Assembly: GCF_900104515.1 (NCBI RefSeq)
Contig: NZ_FNJL01000023.1
Coordinates: forward strand, 1 to 64,000
Origin: Paracidovorax cattleyae
GTDB taxonomy: Bacteria > Pseudomonadota > Gammaproteobacteria > Burkholderiales > Burkholderiaceae_C
Length of the DNA stretch: 64,000 nucleotides
Direction of reading: 5' to 3'
The notes beneath the pieces were generated by a model, which worked only from the letters and a program-made list of their open reading frames with translations, was not told where the DNA came from and did not search any database. Shown in pieces: positions 19,013 to 28,401 of the stretch; the stretch's first letter is position 1, and the number at the start of each line of letters is the position of its first letter. The position numbers were made by a program, and so were the translations under genes.

Positions 19013-19753
19013 TCAGAACACCAGCCCGCCCGCCACGTCGATCGTCGTGCCCGTCGCCCAGGCGGCATCCGGCGAAACCGCGAATGCGACGGCGGCCGCG
19101 ATGTCGGCCGGCAACCCCGTCCGGCCCAGGGGCGTCTTCGCGACCAGGGATGGAGCAAGGTCCTCGGCCAGGTGGGCATTGCCGTCCGTCTCCACGAAGC
19201 CGGGCGCGATGCCGACGACCCGGATACCGCGGGGACCCAGCTCGATGCCCAGCGAACGCGTCAGCACGTCCACCGCCCCCTTGGTGCTGGCATAGACATG
19301 CAGGGCGCCCCCGGGGCTCTTCGCCACGCCGGAGCTGATGTTGACGACGGCACTGCCCGCCGGCATCACGCGGGCGGCCGCCTGCGTTGCCAGCAGGAGC
19401 CCGCGGACGTTGAGGTGGTAGTGCGCATCGAATTGCTCGGCCGTGATCGTGTCCAGCGCACCGGCGGCGTAGATGCCGGCGTTGTTGACGAGGATGTCGA
19501 GCCGGCCGAAATGCGTGATGGCTGCCTCGACCAGGGGCCCGATCTGTTCGGGTCGCGCCAGATCGGCCTGGACGGCAATGGCACGGCCGCCCGCCTCGGC
19601 GATCCGCCGCACCACGGCCTCCGCATCGTCCGCCGCCCTGGCGTAGTGGACGACGACAGCCGCGCCTTCTGCGGCCAGCCGCAATGCGATGCCCCTGCCG
19701 ATGCCTTTGGAGGCCCCGGTCACGAGGGAAACCTTGCCTTGGAGAACTGTCAT
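19013..19753 (-). CDS. short-chain dehydrogenase/reductase (FabG-like SDR)
   Basis: A 246-residue classical SDR. TGASKGIG is the dinucleotide-binding glycine motif, NNAG follows, and the catalytic set is Ser in NISSG and YASTK (Tyr and Lys). GIAPGFVETD and the C-terminal TIDVAGGLVF are typical. It would oxidise or reduce an alcohol/ketone with NAD(P)(H). The ATG at 19753 is used because the preceding 14 codons have no family match. Divergent from a LysR gene, a common arrangement for LysR-controlled SDRs. Substrate unknown. Confidence 0.9.
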   Translation of the reverse strand: MTVLQGKVSLVTGASKGIGRGIALRLAAEGAAVVVHYARAADDAEAVVRRIAEAGGRAIAVQADLARPEQIGPLVEAAITHFGRLDILVNNAGIYAAGALDTITAEQFDAHYHLNVRGLLLATQAAARVMPAGSAVVNISSGVAKSPGGALHVYASTKGAVDVLTRSLGIELGPRGIRVVGIAPGFVETDGNAHLAEDLAPSLVAKTPLGRTGLPADIAAAVAFAVSPDAAWATGTTIDVAGGLVF

Positions 19754-19843
19754 TTCCGGATATGCCTTTGCAAGAAACGCCGCGTCGGACGACACGGCCT
19801 GGCTCGCAGGTTAGGCCGATGGTTGATCCAGAAAAACACGGTT

Positions 19844-19868
19844 ATGCTCATACTGGTTTGAAGCATAG
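19844..19868. promoter_or_regulatory. LysR-type operator candidate between SDR and LysR
   Basis: TATGCT (19844-19849) and AGCATA (19863-19868) form a perfect 6-bp inverted repeat with a 13-bp spacer, 29 bp before the LysR ATG. It lies in a locally A/T-rich part of the 144-bp divergent promoter region. Confidence 0.45.
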
Positions 19869-19897
19869 CTTCATGATCTGCGCACGGCATCTCCCTC

Positions 19898-20791
19898 ATG
19901 TCACCCGACCTGCTCCCTGCCATCGCGTCGTTCGCCCGCGTGGCGCACCACGGCAGCTTCACGCGCGCCGCGGCGGAGCTCGGCGTCTCGCCTTCCGCCC
20001 TGTCGCAGTCCATGCGCACCCTGGAGGCCCGCCTGCAGGTGCGGCTGCTGGAGCGCTCGACGCGCCACGTGCGCCCGACCGAAGCGGGCCAGCGCTTTCT
20101 TGACGAGGCCACGCCGGGGCTGGCGTCACTCGCCGCAGCCATCGGTGGCCTGGATGAATCCCGGCAGCATCCTGCCGGCCAACTGCGCCTGAACGTTTCC
20201 CATTCGGCGGTGATGTCGGTGCTGCAGCCCCATCTGGCGGCCTTTGCCGATGCCTGTCCGGACATCGTGCTCGAACTCCATTGCGACAACGCGCTGCTCG
20301 ATCTCGTCGCCAGCGGCTTCGACGCGGGCATCCGGCTGGGGGAGGACCTGGTCGATGGCATGGTCGCCGTGCCGCTGGGGCCCCGGCAGCGCCTGGCCAC
20401 GGTGGCGGCGCCAAGCTATCTGGCCAGGCGCCAGGCGCCGCTCACGCCGGATGCCCTGCGCGATCACCGCTGCATCCAGGTCCGGCTGCAAAGCGGCATC
20501 TACCGGTGGGAATACGCGCGCGACGGCCATGACTTCACGATCGAGACGCGCGGCCCGGTCGTGACCAATGATGGTGCCACCATGATGGCCGCGCTGCGGG
20601 CCGGTGTGGGCATCGCCTGCCCCATGGAGGCCATGGTGGCGGACGAGATCGCCGATGGCCGGCTCGTGCCGCTGCTGGAGGCCTGGTGGCCGGCGTTTCC
20701 CGGCTATTACCTCTATTACCCGACCCGCGTCCACGTGCCGCGCAAGCTGCGGGCCTTCATCGACTTCCTGCTCCTGCGCTGCAATCGCTGA
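19898..20791 (+). CDS. LysR family transcriptional regulator
   Basis: A 297-residue LysR protein of the group often found with SDR or oxidoreductase genes. The HTH is SFTRAAAELGVSPSALSQSM with RTLEARLQVRLLERSTR following. The effector domain includes LELHCDNALLDLVASGFDAGIRLGE in consecutive segments, the GIRLGE pattern characteristic of this subgroup. It is divergent from the SDR at 19013-19753, its likely target. It lies between the methyltransferase fragment and the truncated methyltransferase copy, so it may have arrived together with the SDR gene. Confidence 0.9.
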   Translation: MSPDLLPAIASFARVAHHGSFTRAAAELGVSPSALSQSMRTLEARLQVRLLERSTRHVRPTEAGQRFLDEATPGLASLAAAIGGLDESRQHPAGQLRLNVSHSAVMSVLQPHLAAFADACPDIVLELHCDNALLDLVASGFDAGIRLGEDLVDGMVAVPLGPRQRLATVAAPSYLARRQAPLTPDALRDHRCIQVRLQSGIYRWEYARDGHDFTIETRGPVVTNDGATMMAALRAGVGIACPMEAMVADEIADGRLVPLLEAWWPAFPGYYLYYPTRVHVPRKLRAFIDFLLLRCNR

Positions 20792-20800
20792 GATCCCGCC

Positions 20801-21364
20801 ATGCACCACCCCATCGACATCCTCGCCCACCACCAGGCCGCCTGGGACCGCCAGGCCGCACAGGGCTGCGAATGGTCCGCCCCGGTCGGCCCCGAAGCCA
20901 TCGCCGAAGCGCGCGCCGGACGCTGGCAGGTCCACCTCACGCCGGGCCCGCTGCCCGCGGGATGGCTGGAGCAGGTCGCCGGCCTGCGCATCCTCTGCCT
21001 GGCCGCCGGAGGGGGCCAGCAGGCCCCCATCCTCGCGGCGGCGGGCGCCGAGGTGGCGGTGTACGACGCCTCGGCCGGCCAGCTCGCGCAGGACCGCGCC
21101 GTGGCCGAGCGGGAGCGGCTGGACCTGCGCTGCGTCCAGGGTGACATGCGGGACCTGGGCGTGTTCGCCGATGGCAGCTTCGACCTGATCTTCCACCCCA
21201 TCTCCAACTGCTACGTGCCGAATGTGCGGCCCGTGGGGCGGGAGTGCGCGCGCGTGCTCGTGCCCGGCGGCACGCCAGGACGCAATCAACTGGCCCGTTC
21301 GGGCCGCCGCGCCAACAGACCAGACAGCGTCCGCAGCCCCGCCTGCAGACACCCACGGTCCTGA
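20801..21364 (+). pseudogene. truncated class I SAM-dependent methyltransferase
   Basis: The N-terminal part is a normal Rossmann methyltransferase: LRILCLAAGGGQQAPILAAAGAEV in two adjacent stretches (motif I), VYDASAGQLAQ (motif II) and SFDLIFHPISNCYVPNV (motif IV). It reaches ECARVLVPGGT (about residue 155) and then turns into Arg/Pro-rich sequence that overlaps the 3' end of the convergent MocR gene from 21286 on. The C-terminal third of the fold is missing, so the gene looks truncated by deletion or by juxtaposition with the MocR gene. An extra copy of its first 16 codons lies at 18951. A functional short enzyme is unlikely. Confidence 0.75.
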
Positions 21365-22662
21365 ATGCTGCCCAGCGAGATCCGAATGGCATTCGCATGC
21401 ACCGCTCCGCCGCCCATGGCGAAGGCCTCCGCCGGCATCACCGCGATGCCTTCGCTGCGGGCGGCCCGCGCCAGCTGCGAGGAACTCCAATACCCCGGCA
21501 ACTCCAGCCATACATGCAGGCCGTCTCCCGCGCCGCTGTACCGCCCCGCCAGAAGATCCCCCGCCATCCGGTGGCGCAGGCGCGCTTCCTTGCGCACGCC
21601 CCCCATCAGCCCGGCCGCCGAGCCGTCGAGGATCCATTGCGTGGCCAGTGCGGCCGTCAGGGGCGCGGCCATCAGCGCGAAGGCCCTCAGCGCGGCCAGG
21701 AAACGTTCGCGCTCGTGCAGGTCACGCATCAGGACGAAGGCGACGCGCAGGCCGGGCGTCAGGCATTTCGACAGGGTCGAGAGGTAGGTCACCCGTTCCG
21801 GTGCGAACGTGGCAATGGGTGGCGGCGGGGCATCGGCCAGGAGCCAGTACGGGTCGTCCTCGATGATGCGCACATTGCAGCGCTGCGCGATGCCGGCCAG
21901 GGCCTTGCGCCGGTGTTCCGGCATGGTGACGGCGGTCGGGTTCTGCAGTGTCGGGTTGAGATACACCAGCCCGGACCGGTGCTGCCGGCACGCCTGCTCC
22001 AGCGCCTCGGGCACCATGCCGTGCCCGTCCGCTTCCACCGCCACGATGCGCCGGCCGAATTGCGCCGCGGCCGCCAGCAGGCCGGGATAGCTGGCGGGCT
22101 CCGCGAGGATCGCATCGCCCGGCTCCGTCAGCGCCAGGACCAGTGCGGCGATGGCCGCTTGCGCGCCGGGGCAGACGACGACCTGCCCCGCCTCCACATC
22201 GCCCAGCATCGGTGCGATCCATCGGGCCCCGGCCCCACGGTCGGCCTCGCTGCCGCCGCCCGGGTGGTAGGTCATCAGCAACCCGGCATCCGCCCGCATC
22301 AGGACCTGCGACACGCCCTGCCTCAGCAGCTCATCGAAGTCCACGCCCTCCGGTGGCGGGGGGATGTTCATGCCCAGGTCGAGGATCGGGGTCCATTCGA
22401 CCTTCGGCGCCGCGACATAGGTGCCCCGGGCGCCGCGCCCCTCCAGCAGGTGGCGGCGCCGGGCTTCGTCGTAGGCGCGCGTGATGGTCGTGAGATCGAC
22501 GCCCAGCCGTGCCGCCAGCAGGCGCTGCGGCGGCAGGCGGTCGCCCGGGGCCAGGGATCCGTCCGCCACCGCGGCCTGCAGGGCATCCGCGATCTGCAGG
22601 AAGCGGGGCCCGCCCTGCGCGGCCAGTCGCGGCAGCCAGAGGGGCGCGTTGTCGTCTTGCAT
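21286..22662 (-). CDS. MocR/PdxR-type GntR regulator with aminotransferase domain
   Basis: A 458-residue fusion. The N-terminal GntR winged helix (residues about 15-85) contains LPPQRLLAARLGVDLTTITRAY in adjacent parts, and is followed by a fold-type I aminotransferase domain. That domain has NPTLQNPTAVTMP, IIEDDPYWLLAD and YLSTLSKCLTPGLRVAF, where the Lys of LSK binds PLP. MocR proteins sense PLP or amino compounds and activate neighbouring transporter or metabolic genes. The ATG at 22662 is chosen where GntR homology begins. The divergent gene is the small membrane protein at 22810. It converges on, and overlaps, the broken methyltransferase. Confidence 0.87.
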   Translation of the reverse strand: MQDDNAPLWLPRLAAQGGPRFLQIADALQAAVADGSLAPGDRLPPQRLLAARLGVDLTTITRAYDEARRRHLLEGRGARGTYVAAPKVEWTPILDLGMNIPPPPEGVDFDELLRQGVSQVLMRADAGLLMTYHPGGGSEADRGAGARWIAPMLGDVEAGQVVVCPGAQAAIAALVLALTEPGDAILAEPASYPGLLAAAAQFGRRIVAVEADGHGMVPEALEQACRQHRSGLVYLNPTLQNPTAVTMPEHRRKALAGIAQRCNVRIIEDDPYWLLADAPPPPIATFAPERVTYLSTLSKCLTPGLRVAFVLMRDLHERERFLAALRAFALMAAPLTAALATQWILDGSAAGLMGGVRKEARLRHRMAGDLLAGRYSGAGDGLHVWLELPGYWSSSQLARAARSEGIAVMPAEAFAMGGGAVHANAIRISLGSIQDRGCLQAGLRTLSGLLARRPERAS

Positions 22663-22809
22663 GGCTGGGATGGATGGCAGCGTGGGCCGTGGATGTATGG
22701 ATATTGCTTCTGCGTACCATGTCCCGGAGCGGGCGGCGGCGGCACCCCTGCATTCTCCCCTGCCGCCACCCATGCACCGTATCAGGCCGCCGGCCCGGAA
22801 GCTCCCCAG

Positions 22810-23043
22810 ATGATCGATTGGATCCCCGTAGTCTTCATTGTGTTCAAAGTGCTCGTGTTCGGCACGTGCATGTTCTTCGCCATCAAGTGGCATTACGACC
22901 AGGGCGGCAAGAGGATGGACAGGCGCGCGCTGCTGCTGACCACCTGCAAGCTCGGTGCTGCCTTCCTGCTGGCGCTGGCGGTGGTGCTGTGGTTGACGTT
23001 CGCCCTGGCCAGGCATCTCGGGATGGACCTGAGCCTGCCGTGA
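22810..23043 (+). CDS. small two-helix membrane protein
   Basis: A 77-residue product with two hydrophobic segments (WIPVVFIVFKVLVFGTCMFFA and LGAAFLLALAVVLWLTFALA, each cited in part) joined by a basic loop KWHYDQGGKRMDRR, giving an inner-membrane hairpin. No family recognised. It is divergent from the MocR gene and could be its target. The frame extends far upstream, but that is the complement of the MocR gene. Confidence 0.55.
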   Translation: MIDWIPVVFIVFKVLVFGTCMFFAIKWHYDQGGKRMDRRALLLTTCKLGAAFLLALAVVLWLTFALARHLGMDLSLP

Positions 23044-23082
23044 TGGCCGAGGCCGGGCGGGGCGGCCTGCCAGGCAGGGGGT

Positions 23083-23976
23083 CTATGCCCTCCCGCCATG
23101 CTCCATGTCCAGCAAGGCCTGAAGCGTCACCGCCGTTGCGTCGTCATCTAGGCGGGTCCGGTGTGCGATGCCCAGCGCCCTGGACAGCGGCGGGCGCAAT
23201 GGCCGGGTACTGATGCGGGCATCGGGCTGCGGCGCGCCTGCTTCGTGGGGCAGCAATGCGGCACCGTAGCCTGCGGCCACCAGGCTCTTCATCGCATCGT
23301 TGTAATTCAACTCGATGCGTGCCTTGGGCCGCTCGCCGCCGGCGGCGAACCATTCAGCCGTCTGGCGCGATAGCCGCGTGCCGCTGTCATTGGCAATCAG
23401 CGGCCGGGCAGCGAGCCAGGCCGGCGTGACATGCCGCGGCGGCTTCCAGGCAGCCGGGATGAACGCCAGCACCGGGTCCTGGCGCCAGGCCTGCACCTGC
23501 AGGCCGCGCAGCACCGGCTGCGGCAGCGCGACGATGCCGATGTCCAGGCTGCCGGCCGCCAGGCGCACCAGGGCTTCCTCGCTCGTCATCACTCCGACCT
23601 GCACGTCGATCTCCGGATGCCGGGCAGCCAGGGTTTCCAGTGCCCGGGGCAGCAGGTGCGCCAGTGCGCCCGTGGATGCGCCCAGGCGCACGCGACCGCC
23701 TCGCGCAGCGATCTGCCGCTCCACGGACTGCAGAAGATCGTCGGCCTCGGCCAACAGCCGTCTCGCCCTGTCGATCAACAGACTGCCGGCCGACGTCGGC
23801 TTGGCGCCGGCCGACGTGCGGTGCAGCAGGCGTGCACCCAGGCGGGCTTCCAGCTGTGCCACATGCAGCGTCACCGTGGGCGGCGCCAGGTGCAGCGCCT
23901 TCGCGGCTGCGGCGAAGGATCCGAGATCCGCCACCGCCAGCAATGTGCGCAGACGGTCGAGATTGATTTCGCGCAT
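23083..23976 (-). CDS. LysR family transcriptional regulator
   Basis: A 297-residue LysR protein. The HTH reads [22 protein letters not shown], quoted in part, with a linker [24 protein letters not shown]. The [12 protein letters not shown] form belongs to LysR members that often control transport or amino-acid genes. It is divergent from argC at 24091, with a palindromic site between, so it probably regulates that gene. Effector unknown. Confidence 0.88.
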   Translation of the reverse strand: MREINLDRLRTLLAVADLGSFAAAAKALHLAPPTVTLHVAQLEARLGARLLHRTSAGAKPTSAGSLLIDRARRLLAEADDLLQSVERQIAARGGRVRLGASTGALAHLLPRALETLAARHPEIDVQVGVMTSEEALVRLAAGSLDIGIVALPQPVLRGLQVQAWRQDPVLAFIPAAWKPPRHVTPAWLAARPLIANDSGTRLSRQTAEWFAAGGERPKARIELNYNDAMKSLVAAGYGAALLPHEAGAPQPDARISTRPLRPPLSRALGIAHRTRLDDDATAVTLQALLDMEHGGRA

Positions 23977-24002
23977 GGCTTGACGGCGTACCGCCTATTC
24001 AG

Positions 24003-24014
24003 GATTCATGAATC
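24003..24014. promoter_or_regulatory. 12-bp palindrome in the LysR/argC promoter region
   Basis: GATTCATGAATC is a perfect palindrome, and a further GATTC lies at 24028-24032. It is 27 bp from the LysR start and 77 bp from argC, a good position for a shared LysR operator. Confidence 0.45.
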
Positions 24015-24090
24015 TCCAGTTTGCCAGATTCAACTGACCTGCATGCGTCTTGCGTTGCACCATGCGCCCCACACACCCACGGAGCACGCA

Positions 24091-25047
24091 ATGACCCCCC
24101 ATGTATTCATCGACGGTGACCAGGGCACCACCGGTCTGCAGGTACGCCAGTGGCTCGCAGGCCGCGACGATCTGCGCCTGCTGCAGTTGCCGGCCGAGCA
24201 ACGCAAGAGCGCCGTGCACCGGGCCGAAGCGCTCAACGACTGCGACATCGCTTTGCTGTGCCTGCCGGACGACGCCGCGCGTGAAGCCGTGGCGTGGGTA
24301 CGCCGGCCCGGCGTGCGCATCATCGATGCCAGTTCGGCGCATCGCACTGCTCCGGGCTGGGTCTATGGGCTGCCGGAGCTGGAAGCGGGCCAGGCCGATC
24401 GCATCGCGAATGCCCGCCGTGTCAGCAATCCGGGCTGCTACCCGACCGGCGCGTTGATGCTGCTCAGGCCGCTGATCGACGCCGGCTTGCTGCCGGCCGA
24501 CTACCCGGTGGCCATCCATGCGGTATCGGGCTACTCGGGACGGGGCCGCACGGGCCTTCAGGACCATGAAGGCGCGAACGCATCGACCGCCGTGCCGTTC
24601 CAGGTCTATGGCCTCGGCCTGCACCACAAGCACGTGCCGGAGATCCGGCAACACTCGGGCCTGGTGCATGCCCCGGCGTTCGTGCCGGCCTATGGCAACT
24701 ACCGGCAGGGCATCGTGGTGACCATCGCCCTGCACCTTCGCCTGCTGCCCGCCGGTGTGACCACCGGGCACCTGCACGCCGCGCTGCAGGCGCGGTACGC
24801 CGGCCAGCCTTGCGTCGAATTGCAGCCGCTGGCTGACGACGCGGACGCACAGCGGCTCGACCCCCGTGCGCTCAACGATACCAACCACGTGCGACTGGCG
24901 GTGTTCGGCCAGCCCCGGCAGGAGCAGGTCCTGCTGACTGCGGTATTCGACAACCTGGGCAAGGGCGCCGCGGGTGCGGCGGTACAGAACCTCGACCTGA
25001 TGCTGGGAGGGTCGGGATTCAATCCATCCGGATGTTGCGGTCCTTGA
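24091..25047 (+). CDS. argC: N-acetyl-gamma-glutamyl-phosphate reductase, short type
   Basis: A 318-residue enzyme of the short (type 2) ArgC form. It reduces N-acetylglutamyl phosphate to the semialdehyde in arginine synthesis. The start [18 protein letters not shown] is the NAD(P)-binding region, DASSAHR follows, and SNPGCYPTG holds the catalytic Cys. [10 protein letters not shown] contributes the active-site His. The length is typical for type 2. It stands alone beside a LysR gene rather than in an arginine operon, so it may be a paralogue or serve a related pathway. Its 3' end overlaps the convergent Bug gene by 29 bp. Confidence 0.9.
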   Translation: MTPHVFIDGDQGTTGLQVRQWLAGRDDLRLLQLPAEQRKSAVHRAEALNDCDIALLCLPDDAAREAVAWVRRPGVRIIDASSAHRTAPGWVYGLPELEAGQADRIANARRVSNPGCYPTGALMLLRPLIDAGLLPADYPVAIHAVSGYSGRGRTGLQDHEGANASTAVPFQVYGLGLHHKHVPEIRQHSGLVHAPAFVPAYGNYRQGIVVTIALHLRLLPAGVTTGHLHAALQARYAGQPCVELQPLADDADAQRLDPRALNDTNHVRLAVFGQPRQEQVLLTAVFDNLGKGAAGAAVQNLDLMLGGSGFNPSGCCGP

Positions 25048-26068
25048 TCAGCGTTCCCCACCGCGCCATTTCCTTGTCCAGGTGCGTGGCCAGCTGCGCG
25101 GGCGTGCTGCCGATGGGCTCGGCGCCGATGGCGTCGAAGCGGGCCTTGGTGTCCGGCTGCTTCATGGCGTCCAGCAGGGCGGCGTTGAGCCTCTGCACGA
25201 TGGGCGCGGGCGTGCCGGCCGGGGCGAACACGGCGAACCAGGGCGAAACCTCGTAGCCGGGCACGCCGGCCTCGGCGATGGTGGGCACGTTAGGCAGCGT
25301 GGCCGAGCGCTTGGCGCTGGTGACGCCCAGGGCGCGCAGCTTGCCGGACTGGATGTGCGGGGCGGCGGAGGTGATGCTGTCGAACATCAGGTCCACCTGC
25401 CCGCCCAGCATGTCGGTCATGGCCGGGCCGCTGCCCTTGTAGGGCACGTGCAGCAGGTTGAGCCTGGCCATGGAGGCGAACACTTCGCCGGCCAGGTGGA
25501 TGGAGGTGCCGTTGCCGGCCGAGGCGTAGGTGAGCTTGCCGGGCTCGCGCTTGGCGTGCGCGATCACGTCGGCCACCGTCTTGTCCGGGCTGTTGGCGTG
25601 CACCACGAGCACGTTGGGCACGATGGCCAGCAGGCTGACGGGCGCGAAGTCCTTCACCGGGTCGTAGCTCAGCCTGGCGTAGAGCGCCTTGTTGGTGGCC
25701 ATGCCGATGGAGGTGATCATGATCGTGTAGCCGTCGGCCGGCGACTTGGCGACGGCGTCCGCGCCGATGTTGCCGCCCGCGCCGGGGCGGTTCTCGATCA
25801 CGAAGGGCTGGCCCAGGGTGCGGCCGGCACGCTCGCCCAGGGTGCGGGCGATGACGTCCATGGCACCGCCGGGCGGGAACGGAACGACCCAGCGGACGGG
25901 CTTGGAGGGCCATGCGGCGGCGTCGGCCTGCTGTGCATGGGCCGGCGCGGGCAGCACGCCCGCCAGGGCGGCCGCGGCGGTGGCGGCGGCACCCGCAGCG
26001 AGGGCCAGGGCGCGGCGGCGCGTGGGAGTGTGGGCGAACGGCAGGGCCTGGGCGCGGATGGATGGCAT
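25019..26068 (-). CDS. Bug family (TctC-like) tripartite tricarboxylate transporter receptor
   Basis: A 349-residue periplasmic binding protein of the Bug family, which is greatly expanded in Comamonadaceae and Bordetella. The signal peptide contains [11 protein letters not shown], Tat-like, and ends near [47 protein letters not shown] (in part) and [20 protein letters not shown] are the conserved carboxylate-binding blocks. No TctA/TctB membrane genes are nearby. It lies 65 bp after the muconate-cycloisomerase-like gene on the same strand and probably binds an aromatic or dicarboxylic acid linked to that enzyme. Confidence 0.9.
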   Translation of the reverse strand: MPSIRAQALPFAHTPTRRRALALAAGAAATAAAALAGVLPAPAHAQQADAAAWPSKPVRWVVPFPPGGAMDVIARTLGERAGRTLGQPFVIENRPGAGGNIGADAVAKSPADGYTIMITSIGMATNKALYARLSYDPVKDFAPVSLLAIVPNVLVVHANSPDKTVADVIAHAKREPGKLTYASAGNGTSIHLAGEVFASMARLNLLHVPYKGSGPAMTDMLGGQVDLMFDSITSAAPHIQSGKLRALGVTSAKRSATLPNVPTIAEAGVPGYEVSPWFAVFAPAGTPAPIVQRLNAALLDAMKQPDTKARFDAIGAEPIGSTPAQLATHLDKEMARWGTLIKDRNIRMD

Positions 26069-26133
26069 GGGACTTGTCTCCGGATTTATAGGGCGCGATG
26101 AAGGATTGGAGGGATGAAAGGGCAGCGCTGGCG

Positions 26134-27345
26134 TCAGTCGGCCGGTGCGGCGGAGGCGGCCGCCTGGCGGCCCATGTCCACGTGCACGGGCGCGAGGCCT
26201 TCGCGGGCGCGGTCGAAGCGGTGCAGGGCCTCGGGCAGCACCTCCACGCCGAAGCCGGGGCCGTCGGGAAGCTGCAACGCGAAGTCGCGCACGGCCATGG
26301 GCGTGGCGACGATGTCGTTGACCAGCAGTTGCGGGCCGAACAGCTCGCAGTTGTGGTGCGTGCCGGGCAGGGTGGCGAAGACGTGGGCCGATGCGGCGCT
26401 GCCCAGCGACGTTTCCAGCATCGTGCCGCCGTACCAGCCGATGTCCGCGGCCTCGGCCACGGCGGCGACGGCGCGGGTGCGCAGCAGGCCGCCGTGCTTG
26501 GCCACCTTCAGCGAGAAGACGTGGCAGGCGCCCTGCCGCGCCAGCAGCATGGCGTCCTGCGGCGTGCAGACGGTCTCGTCGGCCATCACCAGCGCGCCGG
26601 CGGGCAGGCCGGCGGTGAGCTGGCGCAGGGCCTCCACGTTCCACTGGGCAACGGGCTGCTCGATCAGGGTCACGCCCGCGTCGATGAGCTGGGGCACGTA
26701 GCGGCGCGCGGTGTTGCCGTCCCAGGCCTGGTTGATGTCCACCGTCATGTCGGCGCGCCCGTCCAGGCCGCGCGCGATGCGGGTGACATGGGCCACGTCG
26801 TCCTGCGGGGCGCGCGCGCCGATCTTGAGCTTGAAGATGCGGTGGCGGCGGGCCTCCAGCATGCGCTCGGCCTCTTCCACGTCGCGGGCCGAATCGCCGC
26901 TGGCGAGCGTCCAGGCCAGCGGCAGGCTCTCGTGCCGCTTGCCGCCCAGCAGCTGCCAGGCGGGCAGGCCCAGGGACCGGGCCACGGCGTCGATGGCGGC
27001 CATCTCCACGGCGCTCTTGGCGAAGCGGTTGCCCTTGCAGACGGCGTCCATGCGCGCCAGCAGTTGCTCGAAGCGGCCTGCGTCCTGCCCGGCCACCGCG
27101 GGGCCGAGGTATTGCGTGATGGCGTGCAGGATGGTTTCGGGCGATTCCTCGTTCCACGAAGGACCACCGATGGTGGCGGCCTCGCCGAAGCCGCAGGCGC
27201 CGTCCGCCAGCCACAGCTGCACCACCACCGGGCTCTGGCGGTGGATCGCGCCGAACGAGAACTTGTGCGGCCGGATGGTGGGGATGTCGAGGATGCGGGC
27301 CTCGATGCGCTCGATGCGCAGGCCGGCGGAGGGGATGGCGGTCAT
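26134..27345 (-). CDS. mandelate racemase/muconate lactonizing enzyme family protein
   Basis: A 403-residue enolase-superfamily enzyme. The KxK motif of muconate cycloisomerases is seen (FKLKIGARAP, Lys172/Lys174). Metal ligands are Asp203 (VDINQAWD), Glu229 (LIEQPV) and Asp256 (ADETV), with the second-side lysine near Lys280-283 (SLKVAKHGG). This set fits syn-proton-transfer lactonizing enzymes, so a cis,cis-muconate cycloisomerase or related lactonase is likely, but the substrate cannot be fixed. Divergent from a LysR of the CatR/CynR type, as catB genes are, and followed by a Bug receptor gene, so it looks like a small aromatic-acid catabolic unit. Confidence 0.85.
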   Translation of the reverse strand: MTAIPSAGLRIERIEARILDIPTIRPHKFSFGAIHRQSPVVVQLWLADGACGFGEAATIGGPSWNEESPETILHAITQYLGPAVAGQDAGRFEQLLARMDAVCKGNRFAKSAVEMAAIDAVARSLGLPAWQLLGGKRHESLPLAWTLASGDSARDVEEAERMLEARRHRIFKLKIGARAPQDDVAHVTRIARGLDGRADMTVDINQAWDGNTARRYVPQLIDAGVTLIEQPVAQWNVEALRQLTAGLPAGALVMADETVCTPQDAMLLARQGACHVFSLKVAKHGGLLRTRAVAAVAEAADIGWYGGTMLETSLGSAASAHVFATLPGTHHNCELFGPQLLVNDIVATPMAVRDFALQLPDGPGFGVEVLPEALHRFDRAREGLAPVHVDMGRQAAASAAPAD

Positions 27346-27381
27346 GGGCGCCACCTTATCCCGGGAAAAGCCTGCGATCCA

Positions 27382-27414
27382 ATGGTATATATGACATGAT
27401 TCATTCGATACCAT
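27382..27414. promoter_or_regulatory. LysR-type operator candidate between MLE-like gene and LysR
   Basis: ATGGTAT (27382-27388) and ATACCAT (27408-27414) are a perfect 7-bp inverted repeat with a 19-bp A/T-rich spacer, between the divergent gene starts at 27345 and 27472. The GTAT/ATAC half-sites recall those bound by CatR/BenM-type LysR proteins. Confidence 0.5.
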
Positions 27415-27471
27415 CGAACGATCATCCGCACCGTTCGCCCCCCAACAACACCCATTCCCCAAGGAGCCCCC

Positions 27472-28401
27472 ATGGAGCTGCGCCAGCTGCGCTATTTCCT
27501 GAGCGTGGCCGAGACCGAGCACCTCACGCAGTCGGCGGACGCGCTGTTCGTCACCCAATCCACCCTGTCGCACGGGCTGCGGCAGCTGGAGGCCGAACTG
27601 GGACTGCCGCTGTTCGACCGGCTGGGGCGGGGGCTGAAGCTCTCGCAGGCGGGCATGGCATTCCGCAGCCACGCGGCACGCGCGCTGCAGGAACTGGAGG
27701 CCGGCCGCATGGCGCTGGCCGACATGGCGGGGCTACAGGCGGGCACGCTCACCGTCGGTGTGATTCCCACCTTCCTCACGCACCTGGTGCCGGATGCGGT
27801 GGCCGCCTTCAGTGCGGATTACCCGGGCGTGCAGGTGGTGGTGCGCGACCTGCGCGGCGGCCCGATCGAAGAGCAGTTGATCGCCGGCCGGCTGGACGTG
27901 GGCATTTCCTTCCATCCCGCGCACCGCGAGGAGATCGAGGCCGAGCCGCTCTTCGAGGAACGCCTGCAGCTCGTGGTGCACGCGGGCCACGCGCTCGCAC
28001 GCCGCCGCAGCCTGCGCATGCGCGAGCTGGCCGGCGTGCCGCTGGCGCTGCTGCCGCAGAGCTTCGCCACGCGCCGCATGATCGACGCGGCCTTCGCGCA
28101 GGCCGGCGTGGCGCCCGTGGTGCGGGTGGAGATGGAGTCGGTGGACGCGCTGCTGCACGCCTGCCGCAGCGGGCCACTGGCCACCATCGCGGCCGAGCGG
28201 GCGGCGGGCCAGGCCGGGCCGGGCATGCGCGCCATCACGCTGACCGAACCCGCCACCGTGCGCCGCGCGGGCGTGCTGTGGCGCCGGGGTGCATCGCGCA
28301 GCGCGGCAGCGCGGGAGTTCGTGGCGCGGCTGCGGCCGATGGTGGGCGCCACTACCGTTGCTGCCAGCCGGCCGGCCACGTGCCGGACAATGCAGCGATG
28401 A
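27472..28401 (+). CDS. LysR family regulator, CynR/CatR-like
   Basis: A 309-residue LysR protein starting MELRQLRYFLSVAE, with HTH LTQSADALFVTQSTLSHGLR, and an effector domain beginning GTLTVGVIPTFLTHLVPD. The GVIPTFL form is typical of CynR-like members. It is divergent from the muconate-cycloisomerase-like gene and probably activates it and the downstream Bug gene in response to a pathway intermediate. An AGGAG motif lies a few bases before the ATG. Its stop overlaps the next small gene by ATGA. Confidence 0.9.
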   Translation: MELRQLRYFLSVAETEHLTQSADALFVTQSTLSHGLRQLEAELGLPLFDRLGRGLKLSQAGMAFRSHAARALQELEAGRMALADMAGLQAGTLTVGVIPTFLTHLVPDAVAAFSADYPGVQVVVRDLRGGPIEEQLIAGRLDVGISFHPAHREEIEAEPLFEERLQLVVHAGHALARRRSLRMRELAGVPLALLPQSFATRRMIDAAFAQAGVAPVVRVEMESVDALLHACRSGPLATIAAERAAGQAGPGMRAITLTEPATVRRAGVLWRRGASRSAAAREFVARLRPMVGATTVAASRPATCRTMQR

